Assembly (NCBI RefSeq): GCF_017471675.1 | Contig: NZ_JAFUSK010000068.1 | Location: forward strand, 1 to 64,000 | Source: Pseudobutyrivibrio sp. | Lineage (GTDB): Bacteria > Bacillota > Clostridia > Lachnospirales > Lachnospiraceae | Direction of reading: 5' to 3' | Length of the DNA: 64,000 bases | Part shown: positions 7,020-13,639 of the stretch, piece by piece | Numbering within the stretch: position 1 is the stretch's first letter | Layout: every line of letters begins with the position of its first letter | Program-made: the position numbers and the translations under genes | Notes under the pieces: generated by a model | What the model was told of the DNA's origin: nothing | Seen by the model: the letters and a program-made list of their open reading frames with translations, nothing else | The model's database searches: none

Positions 7020-8255
7020 ATGGCAAAGAGAAGAGATAGCAAAGGAAACATTTTAAAAAGGGGCGAATGTGTTCGCAAAAGTGATGGAAAGTATGTATAT
7101 ACCTTCACAGATCCAATGGGCAGGAGACGTTTTATCTATGCCAATTCGCTGGTAGAGCTTAGAAATAAAGAAACAGAGCTTAAAAGAGACCAGCTTGACG
7201 GATTGGATGCTTATGTCAGAGGATATGCTACCATCAACATGACTTTTGACAGATACATTTCGACCAGAAAAAGCTTACGTGATTCTACCCTCAGTAATTA
7301 CACATATATGTATGACCGCTTTGTGAGAGAATCGTTTGGCTTAAGAAAGATAGCGGATATCAAGTATTCAGATGTGGTGCAGTTTTATCTGTATCTGCTT
7401 GATGAGCTGGATTTAGCACCAGCAACTCTTGATAACATCCACTGTATGTTAAGACCGACATTTGAACTCGCAGTAAGGGATGATATTATTAGGAAAAATC
7501 CCACAGATGGAGTGGTAGCCGATGTGGTTAAGCAATCGGGGAAGAGTAAGGGCGTGAAGAATGCTCTTACCAAAGCTCAACAAAGAGCATTTATGGATTA
7601 CGTGGCAAATCATCCTATCTATAGCCATTGGTGGCCATTGTTCACAGTACTGCTGGGAACAGGCACACGTATAGGAGAGTGCTTAGGTCTCCGCTGGGAG
7701 GATATAGATCTTGAGAAAGGATTTATAGAGATAAATCACTCAGTAGCCTATTATCCAACTAAAGGAACAAGAACCTCAGTATTAAAGGTGCATCTTCCAA
7801 AGACAGAAGCAGGAATAAGAAAGATTCCTATACTGGAGCAGGTAAAAGATGCATTTGAAATGGCAAAAGAAGAGCAGGATGAAGAAGGTATAGAGCAGCC
7901 TTATCTTGATGGCATGACAGGATTTGTTTTTCTGAACAGATTTGGTGACGTTATGAATCCTCAATCTGTAAATCGTGTTATCAAGCGCATTATTTCAAGT
8001 TATAATAATGAAGAGGAGCTTGAAGCCGCCAGAGAGCATAGAGAACCAGTTTATTTACCTAATTTCTCATGCCACATATTGAGACATACATTTGCAACTC
8101 GTCTATGTGAGAAATGTAGTAATCAGAAAGTCATCCAGTCAGTTATGGGTCATAAGGACATCAGAACTACGTTGGAGGTATATGCAGATGCTACTGATGA
8201 GAAGAATAAGGAAATCTTTGAAATGCTCTCGTATGATTTAAACGACCTTTTCTGA
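7020..8255 (+). CDS. Tyrosine integrase of element A (Tn916 type)
   Basis: The protein has 411 residues and the full three-part build. An N-terminal arm-binding domain (about 1-60, RRDSKGNILKRGE ... YTFTDPMGRRRFIYA) is followed by a SAM-like core-binding domain (about 65-165) and a catalytic domain. Catalytic residues are visible: Arg in TRIGECLGLRWED, His-x-x-Arg in CHILRHTFATRLC, His in MGHKDIRTT and Tyr in LEVYADAT. It catalyses site-specific integration and excision. It ends 212 bp before the metG-type core at 8468, its probable crossover site. It is related to, but clearly distinct from, the integrase at 15104. Confidence 0.93.
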   Translation: MAKRRDSKGNILKRGECVRKSDGKYVYTFTDPMGRRRFIYANSLVELRNKETELKRDQLDGLDAYVRGYATINMTFDRYISTRKSLRDSTLSNYTYMYDRFVRESFGLRKIADIKYSDVVQFYLYLLDELDLAPATLDNIHCMLRPTFELAVRDDIIRKNPTDGVVADVVKQSGKSKGVKNALTKAQQRAFMDYVANHPIYSHWWPLFTVLLGTGTRIGECLGLRWEDIDLEKGFIEINHSVAYYPTKGTRTSVLKVHLPKTEAGIRKIPILEQVKDAFEMAKEEQDEEGIEQPYLDGMTGFVFLNRFGDVMNPQSVNRVIKRIISSYNNEEELEAAREHREPVYLPNFSCHILRHTFATRLCEKCSNQKVIQSVMGHKDIRTTLEVYADATDEKNKEIFEMLSYDLNDLF

Positions 8256-8290
8256 TAAGGTCACAGTTGGCGAAAGCCAAAAAGTAGAAT

Positions 8291-8310
8291 GACTCTTAAA
8301 GAGTCTTTAT
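8291..8310 (+). terminator. Weak terminator after int of element A
   Basis: GACTCTTAAAGAGTC is a 7-bp-arm inverted repeat followed by TTTAT. The region to 8464 also holds TGTAACA(C/T)T direct repeats at 8321 and 8351 that could be integrase arm sites. Confidence 0.4.
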
Positions 8311-8464
8311 CGAAGAAAATTGTAACACTGATTACCGAATACAACATTCCTGTAACATTAATTCGAGGAATAAGCGGTAATAAACAGGTATAAAAGCCAG
8401 TTGGTTGGTGAAGCAAAACCCACATAATAAGGGATAATCGGGTATAAGAGGAGTAGATGTACTG

Positions 8465-8953
8465 TTGTTCCCAACAATGAAGAGTCTTGATGCACCAAAG
8501 AAGGAAAATAAGGCTTCTAACGGTGTTGAAGGTCAGTCTTACGACCAATTTACGACTCCTTCAGAGAAAATTGATTTTTCAAATGTAAAGATTGAACCTT
8601 TATTTGAAGAGACAGTAGATTTTGAGACTTTCTCAAAGAGTGATTTTAGAGCAGTAAAGGTTAAGGAATGTGTAGCTGTACCTAAGTCGAAGAAGCTTCT
8701 TCAGTTCACTCTTGATGATGGTACAGGTGTAGATAGAACAATTCTTTCTGGTATTCATTCATTCTATGAACCAGAGGAACTTGTAGGTAAGACACTTATT
8801 GCTATAACAAACCTTCCACCACGTGCTATGATGGGTATCGAGTCTTGCGGAATGTTACTCTCAGCAGTTAACAACTTTAAAGATTCTGATGAGGAAGAAT
8901 TGCATCTTATTATGGTTGATAATCATATCCCAGCAGGGGCAAAATTGTATTAA
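8465..8953 (+). CDS. metG 3' fragment: tRNA-binding domain (copy 2, left end of element B)
   Basis: The reading frame LLFPTMKSLD ... AGAKLY corresponds to the end of a methionyl-tRNA synthetase: the LFPx linker that follows the anticodon-binding domain, a variable linker, then the EMAP/Trbp-type tRNA-binding domain. The catalytic part is missing. As it stands, translation could begin at TTG 8465 (AAGAGGAG eleven bases upstream) or ATG 8477, making a free-standing tRNA-binding protein. In an isolated element B insertion this piece would be joined to the host metG 5' part and restore a full enzyme. The variable linker holds two TTACGAC repeats that match the other end of element B. A terminator follows. 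Confidence 0.8.
   Translation: MFPTMKSLDAPKKENKASNGVEGQSYDQFTTPSEKIDFSNVKIEPLFEETVDFETFSKSDFRAVKVKECVAVPKSKKLLQFTLDDGTGVDRTILSGIHSFYEPEELVGKTLIAITNLPPRAMMGIESCGMLLSAVNNFKDSDEEELHLIMVDNHIPAGAKLY
8468..8482 (+). other. Attachment core at A/B junction (att)
   Basis: TTCCCAACAATGAAG lies at the start of metG fragment 2. It differs by one base from the core at 16493-16507 and encodes FPTMK in both places. It is the probable crossover segment joining element A to element B. Confidence 0.72.
8539..8556 (+). repeat. Left-end arm-type repeats of element B
   Basis: TTACGAC occurs at 8539 and 8550, spaced 11 bp, inside the variable linker of metG fragment 2. The same motif and spacing recur at 16360-16390 near the right end, in the same orientation. 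Confidence 0.65.
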
Positions 8954-8983
8954 AACAAAAAAGAGAACATGCGATAGTGTGAT

Positions 8984-9019
8984 AAAAGCATTGAATCTAC
9001 AATGATTCAGTGCTTTTTT
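8984..9019 (+). terminator. Terminator after metG fragment 2
   Basis: AAAAGCATTGAATC and GATTCAGTGCTTTT pair with one mismatch and end in a T run. Confidence 0.8.
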
Positions 9020-9062
9020 GTTTGTATAAATGAAGTGCCATACAAAGAAGGTTATAAAAGCA

Positions 9063-9092
9063 TTGACAATTTGCGGATAGGGGGGGTATAAT
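9063..9092 (+). promoter_or_regulatory. Consensus promoter of secreted cargo gene
   Basis: TTGACA, an 18-bp spacer ending in seven G, then TATAAT. It lies about 60 bp upstream of the ATG at 9153. Both hexamers are perfect, so strong constitutive expression is expected; the G run is unusual in this AT-rich DNA. Confidence 0.75.
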
Positions 9093-9152
9093 AACGATAT
9101 TGGATTTATGTTTGAAATCTCCGCGAGGGGATGAAAGGTAGGTAACAATTTT

Positions 9153-9989
9153 ATGAAAAAGTTTTTATCAAAAGTATTAACACTTGCTCTCGTATGCGCA
9201 ATTGTTGTAACAAGTACATCAATCACATCTGAAGCAAAGGGTAAAAAGTCTTCAAAGAAGGCTGTAGCTACAACTTATAGTAGCAACGCTGTAGTAAATG
9301 ATTTTGTAGCAACTATGCTCAAGTCTAATGGTTTAACCATCAGCGGAAAGTCTTATAATTCACAGGAATTAATTACTTTAGGTTTTGCTGCAAATCCAGC
9401 TGTAACAGTATCACCTATGTATTGGCAGGACGATGGAATATTCGTTCACGATAACGGTTATGTTGAAAACACTGGCGGTCGTTGCTGTGGTTTTTATTTA
9501 TCGTCTGATGGTATAGGTGGATTCAATCCATATGCTGATTGTTCAGGTACAGAACTGATTTATAATTCAGATATTGCTGAGTATGAATTAGGTGATATGA
9601 AAGCTTATGGTTATACTAATTATGACGATAACGCAATACTTAACAGCAACGGTGTATGGTATACAGACACATTTGTAACAAACGGTGTTAACGCTCAATA
9701 TATTAGTTCTTGGATGCAGTCCCGTGGGCTTAATACAGCAACTGATGTTTATAATTATCTTGTTGCTAACGGTGCTACATTTACAGCAGATGCAGGTCTA
9801 GTAAACACAGGTCGTCTTGGTGCTACTGTACAGTCATTTGGTTGTGTTCAGTGTCCAAATTTATATTATGATATTGATGACCAAGGTACACGCATTCATT
9901 ACACAAATGATAAATTGTCTGGTGTTAATATAGTTGATATCAGTTCATATTCCACATCTACTCTGTGGTGTAGCGCATTACAGCACTAA
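9153..9989 (+). CDS. Secreted protein of unknown function (cargo of element B)
   Basis: The 278-residue protein begins with a classical signal peptide (MKKFLSKVLTLALVCAIVV, cleavage expected near TSEAKG, about residue 29). The mature part is rich in Tyr, Asn, Asp and Ser. It has four clustered cysteines (GGRCCGF, ADCSG) and CVQC near residue 230, plus CSALQH at the C terminus, which suggests disulfides or metal binding outside the cell. No anchor motif or known enzyme motif was seen. It has its own strong promoter and terminator and sits alone between metG fragment 2 and the toxin locus. A role in interaction with neighbours is a guess. Confidence 0.7.
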   Translation: MKKFLSKVLTLALVCAIVVTSTSITSEAKGKKSSKKAVATTYSSNAVVNDFVATMLKSNGLTISGKSYNSQELITLGFAANPAVTVSPMYWQDDGIFVHDNGYVENTGGRCCGFYLSSDGIGGFNPYADCSGTELIYNSDIAEYELGDMKAYGYTNYDDNAILNSNGVWYTDTFVTNGVNAQYISSWMQSRGLNTATDVYNYLVANGATFTADAGLVNTGRLGATVQSFGCVQCPNLYYDIDDQGTRIHYTNDKLSGVNIVDISSYSTSTLWCSALQH

Positions 9990-10003
9990 AATTCAAATTA
10001 CAG

Positions 10004-10032
10004 GCCCGATACGAGATGTATCGGGCTTTTTT
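10004..10032 (+). terminator. Terminator of secreted cargo gene
   Basis: GCCCGATAC and GTATCGGGC form a perfect 9-bp stem with a 5-nt loop, followed by six T. Confidence 0.92.
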
Positions 10033-10255
10033 CTTTTAGTAAACTCACAGATATGTGAGTTTACGTGGGTCATTTATATGCGGTTGGAACACACAAGTTG
10101 ATGAATCCAACCCCAGATGATGAAGAAAAATAGTCATTTGGTTCGATTGGTGTGCACAATTAGAGGGTCATACGCAAGCTCATATATTGATTGACTACTT
10201 CTAATCTATGTGATACATCAAGAGAAAGTACATAATTATTTAACTGCTGAATTAC

Positions 10256-10284
10256 TTGTGGAGATATATTTACAGTGATATACT
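10256..10284 (+). promoter_or_regulatory. Toxin mRNA promoter
   Basis: TTGTGG, a 17-bp spacer, then TATACT. Transcription would begin near 10291, giving an mRNA of about 200 nt to the shared terminator. Confidence 0.65.
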
Positions 10285-10296
10285 AATGGACGTTGC

Positions 10297-10327
10297 CACC
10301 CCTAGACTAGGCATCAGAAAGGGGGTG
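10297..10327 (+). promoter_or_regulatory. Leader hairpin hiding the toxin ribosome site
   Basis: CACCCC (10297-10302) can pair with GGGGTG (10322-10327), which is the ribosome site of the toxin ORF. Hiding the ribosome site in the leader is a hallmark of Fst/par-type toxin mRNAs. Confidence 0.65.
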
Positions 10328-10355
10328 CTTCATTGGAAATTCTTATTTCATTTCT
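10326..10355 (+). repeat. Direct repeat a of the toxin-antitoxin locus
   Basis: TGCTTCATTG (10326-10335, covering the start codon) and ATTTCATTTCT (10345-10355) recur at 10497-10506 and 10518-10528 within the antitoxin RNA region. Because the antitoxin is read on the other strand, the repeat makes it complementary to the toxin start region. Confidence 0.8.
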
Positions 10356-10440
10356 AGTTTCCGTTATGGCAAGTATAACAGCCTATTATATTTGCAAATG
10401 GTTCGACGGCGACGATAATGGCAATGAGCCTAAGGCATAA
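10333..10440 (+). CDS. Type I toxin, 35-residue membrane peptide (Fst/par-like)
   Basis: A TTG start behind GGGGG opens a 35-codon frame. The peptide has a short N terminus (MEILISFLVS), one membrane-spanning helix through VMASITAYYI, then CKWFDGDD and a charged tail ending NEPKA. Size, single helix and polar C-terminal tail match Fst/Ldr-type toxins that damage the membrane. The locus has every expected part: a promoter, a leader hairpin over the ribosome site, a bidirectional terminator, a convergent strong promoter, and direct repeats that make the small RNA complementary to the toxin start. On an integrative element it would stabilise maintenance. The exact peptide family was not identified. 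Confidence 0.78.
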   Translation: MEILISFLVSVMASITAYYICKWFDGDDNGNEPKA

Positions 10441-10465
10441 GCCACCTTGACCAAAATGGCATAGA

Positions 10466-10497
10466 AAAAGCTAGGAGTTGCAGCTCCTAGCTTTTTT
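10466..10497. terminator. Bidirectional terminator of the toxin-antitoxin locus
   Basis: AGCTAGGAG pairs with CTCCTAGCT around a 6-nt loop, with a T run on each strand outside the stem (AAAAA before, TTTTTT after). It can stop both RNAs. Confidence 0.9.
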
Positions 10498-10528
10498 GCT
10501 TCATTGTTGAAACTCTAATTTCATTTCT
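10497..10528 (+). repeat. Direct repeat b of the toxin-antitoxin locus
   Basis: Second copy of the TGCTTCATTG ... ATTTCATTTCT repeat, inside the antitoxin RNA region; spacing between the two blocks is 11 bp here against 9 bp in repeat a. Confidence 0.8.
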
Positions 10529-10539
10529 TGCCTAAGGTT

Positions 10540-10567
10540 ATTATAGCAACTGAATTGGATAAGTCAA
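10540..10567 (-). promoter_or_regulatory. Strong antitoxin promoter
   Basis: On the minus strand: TTGACT, 16-bp spacer, TATAAT. It points toward the toxin gene. It is stronger than the toxin promoter, as expected for excess antitoxin. Confidence 0.78.
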
Positions 10568-10586
10568 TGAATTGTGAATATTTTTA

Positions 10587-11393
10587 TTAGTTAATCGGTT
10601 CGAAAAAATCGTAGTTACGAAGAATTGTTTGATATTTTTCAAGTAATACATAATCTAGAATCATTGAGTTATAATCATCGTCTGAGATATTGAATTTTTG
10701 CTTGTAATCTTTTGATGGCATATCATAAAAGTCGGAAGGGAAATTAGAAACATATTCATAAGCTTCTTTTATAAGAGCAATATTAAGTCGTTTTTCTGTA
10801 ATGGATTCAAATTGCTTTACTAGGGCATACAAGATGTAATGGTCAAGCATGCTAGTGGTAATGTGGGTCTCGTAATCATCAGATGGGATATTATTCATTT
10901 TATTATTTTCAAAGTCCATAATATAAAAATAGGGAATGTAATGCACATTTTTCCATTCTTCAAAAGTTGGTGGAACAACAGAGGGATTGAAATCAGTTAT
11001 GGCGCTTTTAAATAATAAATATTGCTCCTTTAACTCTTCATCAGTAGAATCGGCGAAGAAGTATTGTTTGAAAAGTCTGTCATTAAGTGTTTGTTTATTG
11101 TCGATTTCTTTTTTGTAATTTGTAAGGTGAGCTGATAAGTAGGCATTAATCTTATTCCTAACTTTTGGGCGTTTTTTGCTATTCACATATTTTTCAAGCA
11201 TTTTATCTCTAATGGTTATATATATAAAAATCTCTCGTTCAAAATCCGTTAATTCACTTAGTTTTTTTCCTTTGTGGTATTTGTCTAACTGACGTCTGAT
11301 AAATTCGCTGGCATTTGCAGCTGCAGATGTATCTTTTCGTATTTCATACAAATCAAAGATTTCTGTAAAGTCATTTCTAGGTTTATCACTCAT
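10587..11393 (-). CDS. Unknown protein of element B
   Basis: The 268-residue protein is read opposite to the other element B genes. It is predicted to be mostly helical and soluble, rich in Lys, Asp, Tyr and Asn, with no signal peptide or membrane segment. Stretches such as LTDFEREIFIYITIRDKMLE and ISDDDYNSMILDYVLLEKYQ were not assigned to any family. The ATG at 11393 follows AGGAGGG. Its 5' leader holds two copies of ACGTGTAATT. Its 3' end lies 20 bp before the antitoxin promoter, with no terminator in between, so read-through could add antitoxin RNA. Function unknown. Confidence 0.65.
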   Translation of the reverse strand: MSDKPRNDFTEIFDLYEIRKDTSAAANASEFIRRQLDKYHKGKKLSELTDFEREIFIYITIRDKMLEKYVNSKKRPKVRNKINAYLSAHLTNYKKEIDNKQTLNDRLFKQYFFADSTDEELKEQYLLFKSAITDFNPSVVPPTFEEWKNVHYIPYFYIMDFENNKMNNIPSDDYETHITTSMLDHYILYALVKQFESITEKRLNIALIKEAYEYVSNFPSDFYDMPSKDYKQKFNISDDDYNSMILDYVLLEKYQTILRNYDFFEPIN

Positions 11394-11420
11394 AGTACCC
11401 TCCTAAATGTAATAAATATT

Positions 11421-11455
11421 GAAAACGTGTAATTATTTGAAAAAACGTGTAATTG
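11421..11455. repeat. Two direct repeats AAAACGTGTAATT in divergent intergenic region
   Basis: AAAACGTGTAATT occurs at 11422-11434 and 11442-11454, spaced 20 bp (two helical turns), between the divergent genes 10587 and 11603. It is a candidate operator. Confidence 0.5.
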
Positions 11456-11602
11456 AAAAAACATAGTAATTATAAGGGATAGAGGTGAAATTTTAGTGAA
11501 AAATGTGGAAATGGCAAAACTAATGAAACGTTGGATTATTTACATTATTATAAGCATAATCGATGAGCTCAATGATTAATTTTAAGTAAAGGAGGTGATT
11601 AG

Positions 11603-11839
11603 TTGAAGAAAATTGATTACTATACTCAACCCCTACAAATGGGAGACTTACTTGCTGTGCAAGGAGTAAATTTCGAAGACTATCCTCATTGGAAAGTTGC
11701 AAAGCTTAGGAGAAAGATTGAGAAGTATATGGATTCGGGTACAGCAGAGAAACCGCTTATAGTAAGTCTGAAGACATTTAAGCTTGTCATACAAGGTTCT
11801 GATGAGGCAGCGATACTATTAAACTATATTCCAGAATAA
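11603..11839 (+). CDS. Small unknown protein, first gene of the mobilization operon
   Basis: A TTG start with an excellent ribosome site (AAGGAGGTGATT) gives 78 residues. The protein is soluble and mixed in charge (YTQPLQMGDLLAVQGV, FEDYPHWKVAKLRRKIEKY, ending LLNYIPE). It is not recognised. It is followed after 12 bp by the next gene and appears to be part of one transfer operon with 11852, 12288 and 13640. Small proteins at this place in Tn916-like elements may regulate or help DNA processing, but nothing specific supports that here. Confidence 0.6.
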   Translation: MKKIDYYTQPLQMGDLLAVQGVNFEDYPHWKVAKLRRKIEKYMDSGTAEKPLIVSLKTFKLVIQGSDEAAILLNYIPE

Positions 11840-11851
11840 GGAGGAAATAAT

Positions 11852-12295
11852 ATGTTAGTAAACACATTTTTATATACAAAAACAATCATTAAAGGACAAG
11901 AATTGATAGATGCAATGCATAATCAATTTAGGGTGGTTTCGTGTAGTGACTACACTGATAAGAATGGGAAACTACCTGATGGAAAGCGTCTGACATTGCA
12001 AGTTATGTATGATGATACTGATTATGGTGTGGATAAAAAAACAGGGAAACCACGTGATAATAACGTATATCAGACATTTGATGTAACAGTGTTAAATCGT
12101 AATACAGATTTTGAAAAGGGTGATATTGTAGCATTATATGATTTCGATGAAGAGCATTCATATGCATTTGATTTCAACCTGATACTTAGATTTAGGGACT
12201 GCAAAAAGATACAATCTAAGGTTAGCGCTAAGACAGTGAAAACTGGACAGTCAGTCCCAACAGGTAAAGCTCAAGTAGGAGTGACTAATGTGTAG
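11852..12295 (+). CDS. Unknown conserved-type transfer-operon protein
   Basis: The 147-residue protein begins MLVNTFLYTKTIIKGQELID and contains DGKRLTLQVMYDDTDYGVDK and NVYQTFDVTVLNRNTDFEKG, a beta-rich pattern. It precedes the coupling protein gene and overlaps it by 8 bp, implying translational coupling. Position corresponds to the small YdcP/Orf22-23-type genes upstream of the coupling ATPase in Tn916/ICEBs1, but sequence similarity to them is not evident to me. The ribosome site is AGGAGG. Function unknown. Confidence 0.6.
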   Translation: MLVNTFLYTKTIIKGQELIDAMHNQFRVVSCSDYTDKNGKLPDGKRLTLQVMYDDTDYGVDKKTGKPRDNNVYQTFDVTVLNRNTDFEKGDIVALYDFDEEHSYAFDFNLILRFRDCKKIQSKVSAKTVKTGQSVPTGKAQVGVTNV

Positions 12296-13577
12296 GCGTG
12301 ATGCCACGAGACTAGTGATATTGTTATTCTCAATGGTACTCTTTGTGCTGTGCTACAGCACAAAGAGCATATATAAAGAATATAGCTATTCTGTAATTAA
12401 TGATATATCGATAGTTTCGTTAAGAATAGGGGTAATTGGCTTATTATTTTTGACAATGGAGGTTTTGTTTAGCAACAAGATATATAAGGGGGTGCGATAT
12501 TGTTTTTGGCATATGTATGTTAAGCACTCACTAGAAAGACAGATGATAGATGCTGGAATGTATATACAACGTGGAGAGTATATTGAGGTTCCACGAATCA
12601 GAATTGAATTTGATAAAAATATGCGCGGAGGAACGTTAAAAGTAGAAAACTCGATAAAATTTGATAAAAAGCTAGATGATGTAGTATTGACATCTGCGCT
12701 TAAGAAATTTGTAGTCGAACGTCATTATCTAACAGATGATGGAAATTATTATGTATATGAATTTTTAGATGGCTCAATTAGCTTTAAATTGGATTTTAAA
12801 AGTATTGAAGATTTTAGAGAGTATAATTCCCAGATACCGTTGTATAAGATTTTTCTGGATAAAAGGAGTGTTGTAAATTTGCAACATACTTTGATTGTAG
12901 GCGTAACGGGAAGTGGTAAAACATATTGTTTGTATAATATTTTGTTGCAATTTGTTAACAAACGAAAACCTTACGTGATATATTTTGCTGACCCTAAAGG
13001 AAGTTCGCTAGCTGTACTTGGAAACAAGATAGCGCCAGATAAAACTGCTGTTGACATGGCAGACATTATTGATAAATTGGAAGAATTTGTTTTAGCTATG
13101 CAAAATCGAAAAAAGGAGATAGCAGAATTATTGCGGGGTAAACTAGATGCTGATTATTCTACTTTTAGAAAAACGCCATATATATTTTGTTTCGATGAAT
13201 ATGCAAGTTTTGTCTCTGTTTTAGCAAATGAGGACAAGAAGACTCGTGACAAAGTGAATGCACTTATGTCTGAGGTTATTTTGCAGGGAAGGCAATTAGG
13301 ATTCTTTATGCTTATTATAATGCAAAAATCGGATGCAAATTTAATTAGTACATCGCTTCGAGACAACATTCCATTGAAGCTAGTGCTAGGTAATTCGGAA
13401 CAGCAAACTTATGTGACAGCATTTGGAACAGGTATTGATGTTCCAAATCGACATTATAAAGTTGGTGAGGGTGTATTCACAGAGCCTGTGATCGCACCCA
13501 CACCCAAAATAGTACAATGTCCATCTCTAAAATTTGACATATTGAAGTCATTCAAAATGGCAACCCCCGTGATGTAA
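12288..13577 (+). CDS. FtsK/TcpA-type coupling ATPase
   Basis: The 429-residue protein has two N-terminal membrane helices (about 10-28 and 38-58), then an FtsK-HerA type ATPase. Walker A is VGVTGSGKTYC (about residue 207) and Walker B is PYIFCFDEYASF (about 300); QGRQLGFFMLIIMQKSD is a downstream conserved strand. Such proteins recruit relaxase-bound DNA to a mating pore. Its neighbours (relaxase downstream, oriT-like hairpin at its stop codon) match ConQ/Orf21 in ICEBs1 and Tn916. No pore genes are present, so a helper's pore would be needed. It starts inside the preceding gene (ATGTGTAG). Confidence 0.87.
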   Translation: MCRRDATRLVILLFSMVLFVLCYSTKSIYKEYSYSVINDISIVSLRIGVIGLLFLTMEVLFSNKIYKGVRYCFWHMYVKHSLERQMIDAGMYIQRGEYIEVPRIRIEFDKNMRGGTLKVENSIKFDKKLDDVVLTSALKKFVVERHYLTDDGNYYVYEFLDGSISFKLDFKSIEDFREYNSQIPLYKIFLDKRSVVNLQHTLIVGVTGSGKTYCLYNILLQFVNKRKPYVIYFADPKGSSLAVLGNKIAPDKTAVDMADIIDKLEEFVLAMQNRKKEIAELLRGKLDADYSTFRKTPYIFCFDEYASFVSVLANEDKKTRDKVNALMSEVILQGRQLGFFMLIIMQKSDANLISTSLRDNIPLKLVLGNSEQQTYVTAFGTGIDVPNRHYKVGEGVFTEPVIAPTPKIVQCPSLKFDILKSFKMATPVM

Positions 13578-13589
13578 TCACGGGGGTTG
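13561..13589. other. Candidate oriT: perfect 13-bp hairpin between coupling and relaxase genes
   Basis: CAACCCCCGTGAT and ATCACGGGGGTTG are perfect complements around GTA; the coupling gene's stop codon lies in the loop. No T run follows, so it is not a normal terminator. In Tn916 and ICEBs1 the origin of transfer lies at this same junction, and the ICEBs1 site also has a C-run/G-run inverted repeat. Confidence 0.62.
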
Positions 13590-13639
13590 CAGAAAAAAGG
13601 TGACGAATCTGATGCCCTCAATAGAATGGAGGTGGTTAT

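Larger units (their letters stand above)
1..8482 (+). mobile_element. Element A: integrative element targeting metG (left end outside window)
   Basis: This stretch ends in an excisionase-like gene (6684), a tyrosine integrase (7020) and a 15-bp core shared with the right end of element B (8468-8482). Its genes are typical accessory DNA: XRE regulators, sigma-like proteins, a YhcG nuclease, an ADP-ribosylglycohydrolase and a GTPase. No relaxase or type IV secretion gene is visible, so self-transfer cannot be judged. The left end and the 5' part of metG would lie upstream of the window. The boundary on the left is therefore unknown, and two older elements could be merged here. Confidence 0.6.
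10464..10533 (-). ncRNA. Antitoxin RNA, convergent with the toxin mRNA
   Basis: A minus-strand promoter (10540-10567) would start an RNA of about 70 nt near 10533, ending at the bidirectional terminator. The RNA contains CAATGAAGCA, exactly complementary to the toxin start region, and AGAAATGAAAT, complementary to the early coding region. Two-site pairing from flanking direct repeats plus a shared terminator loop is the known design of pAD1 par RNA II. Ends are estimated. Confidence 0.75.

Noticed and set aside
13561-13589. Reading the perfect hairpin as a normal terminator
   Set aside because: No T run follows (CAGAAAAAAGG) and the next gene needs read-through or its own promoter; oriT is the better explanation.
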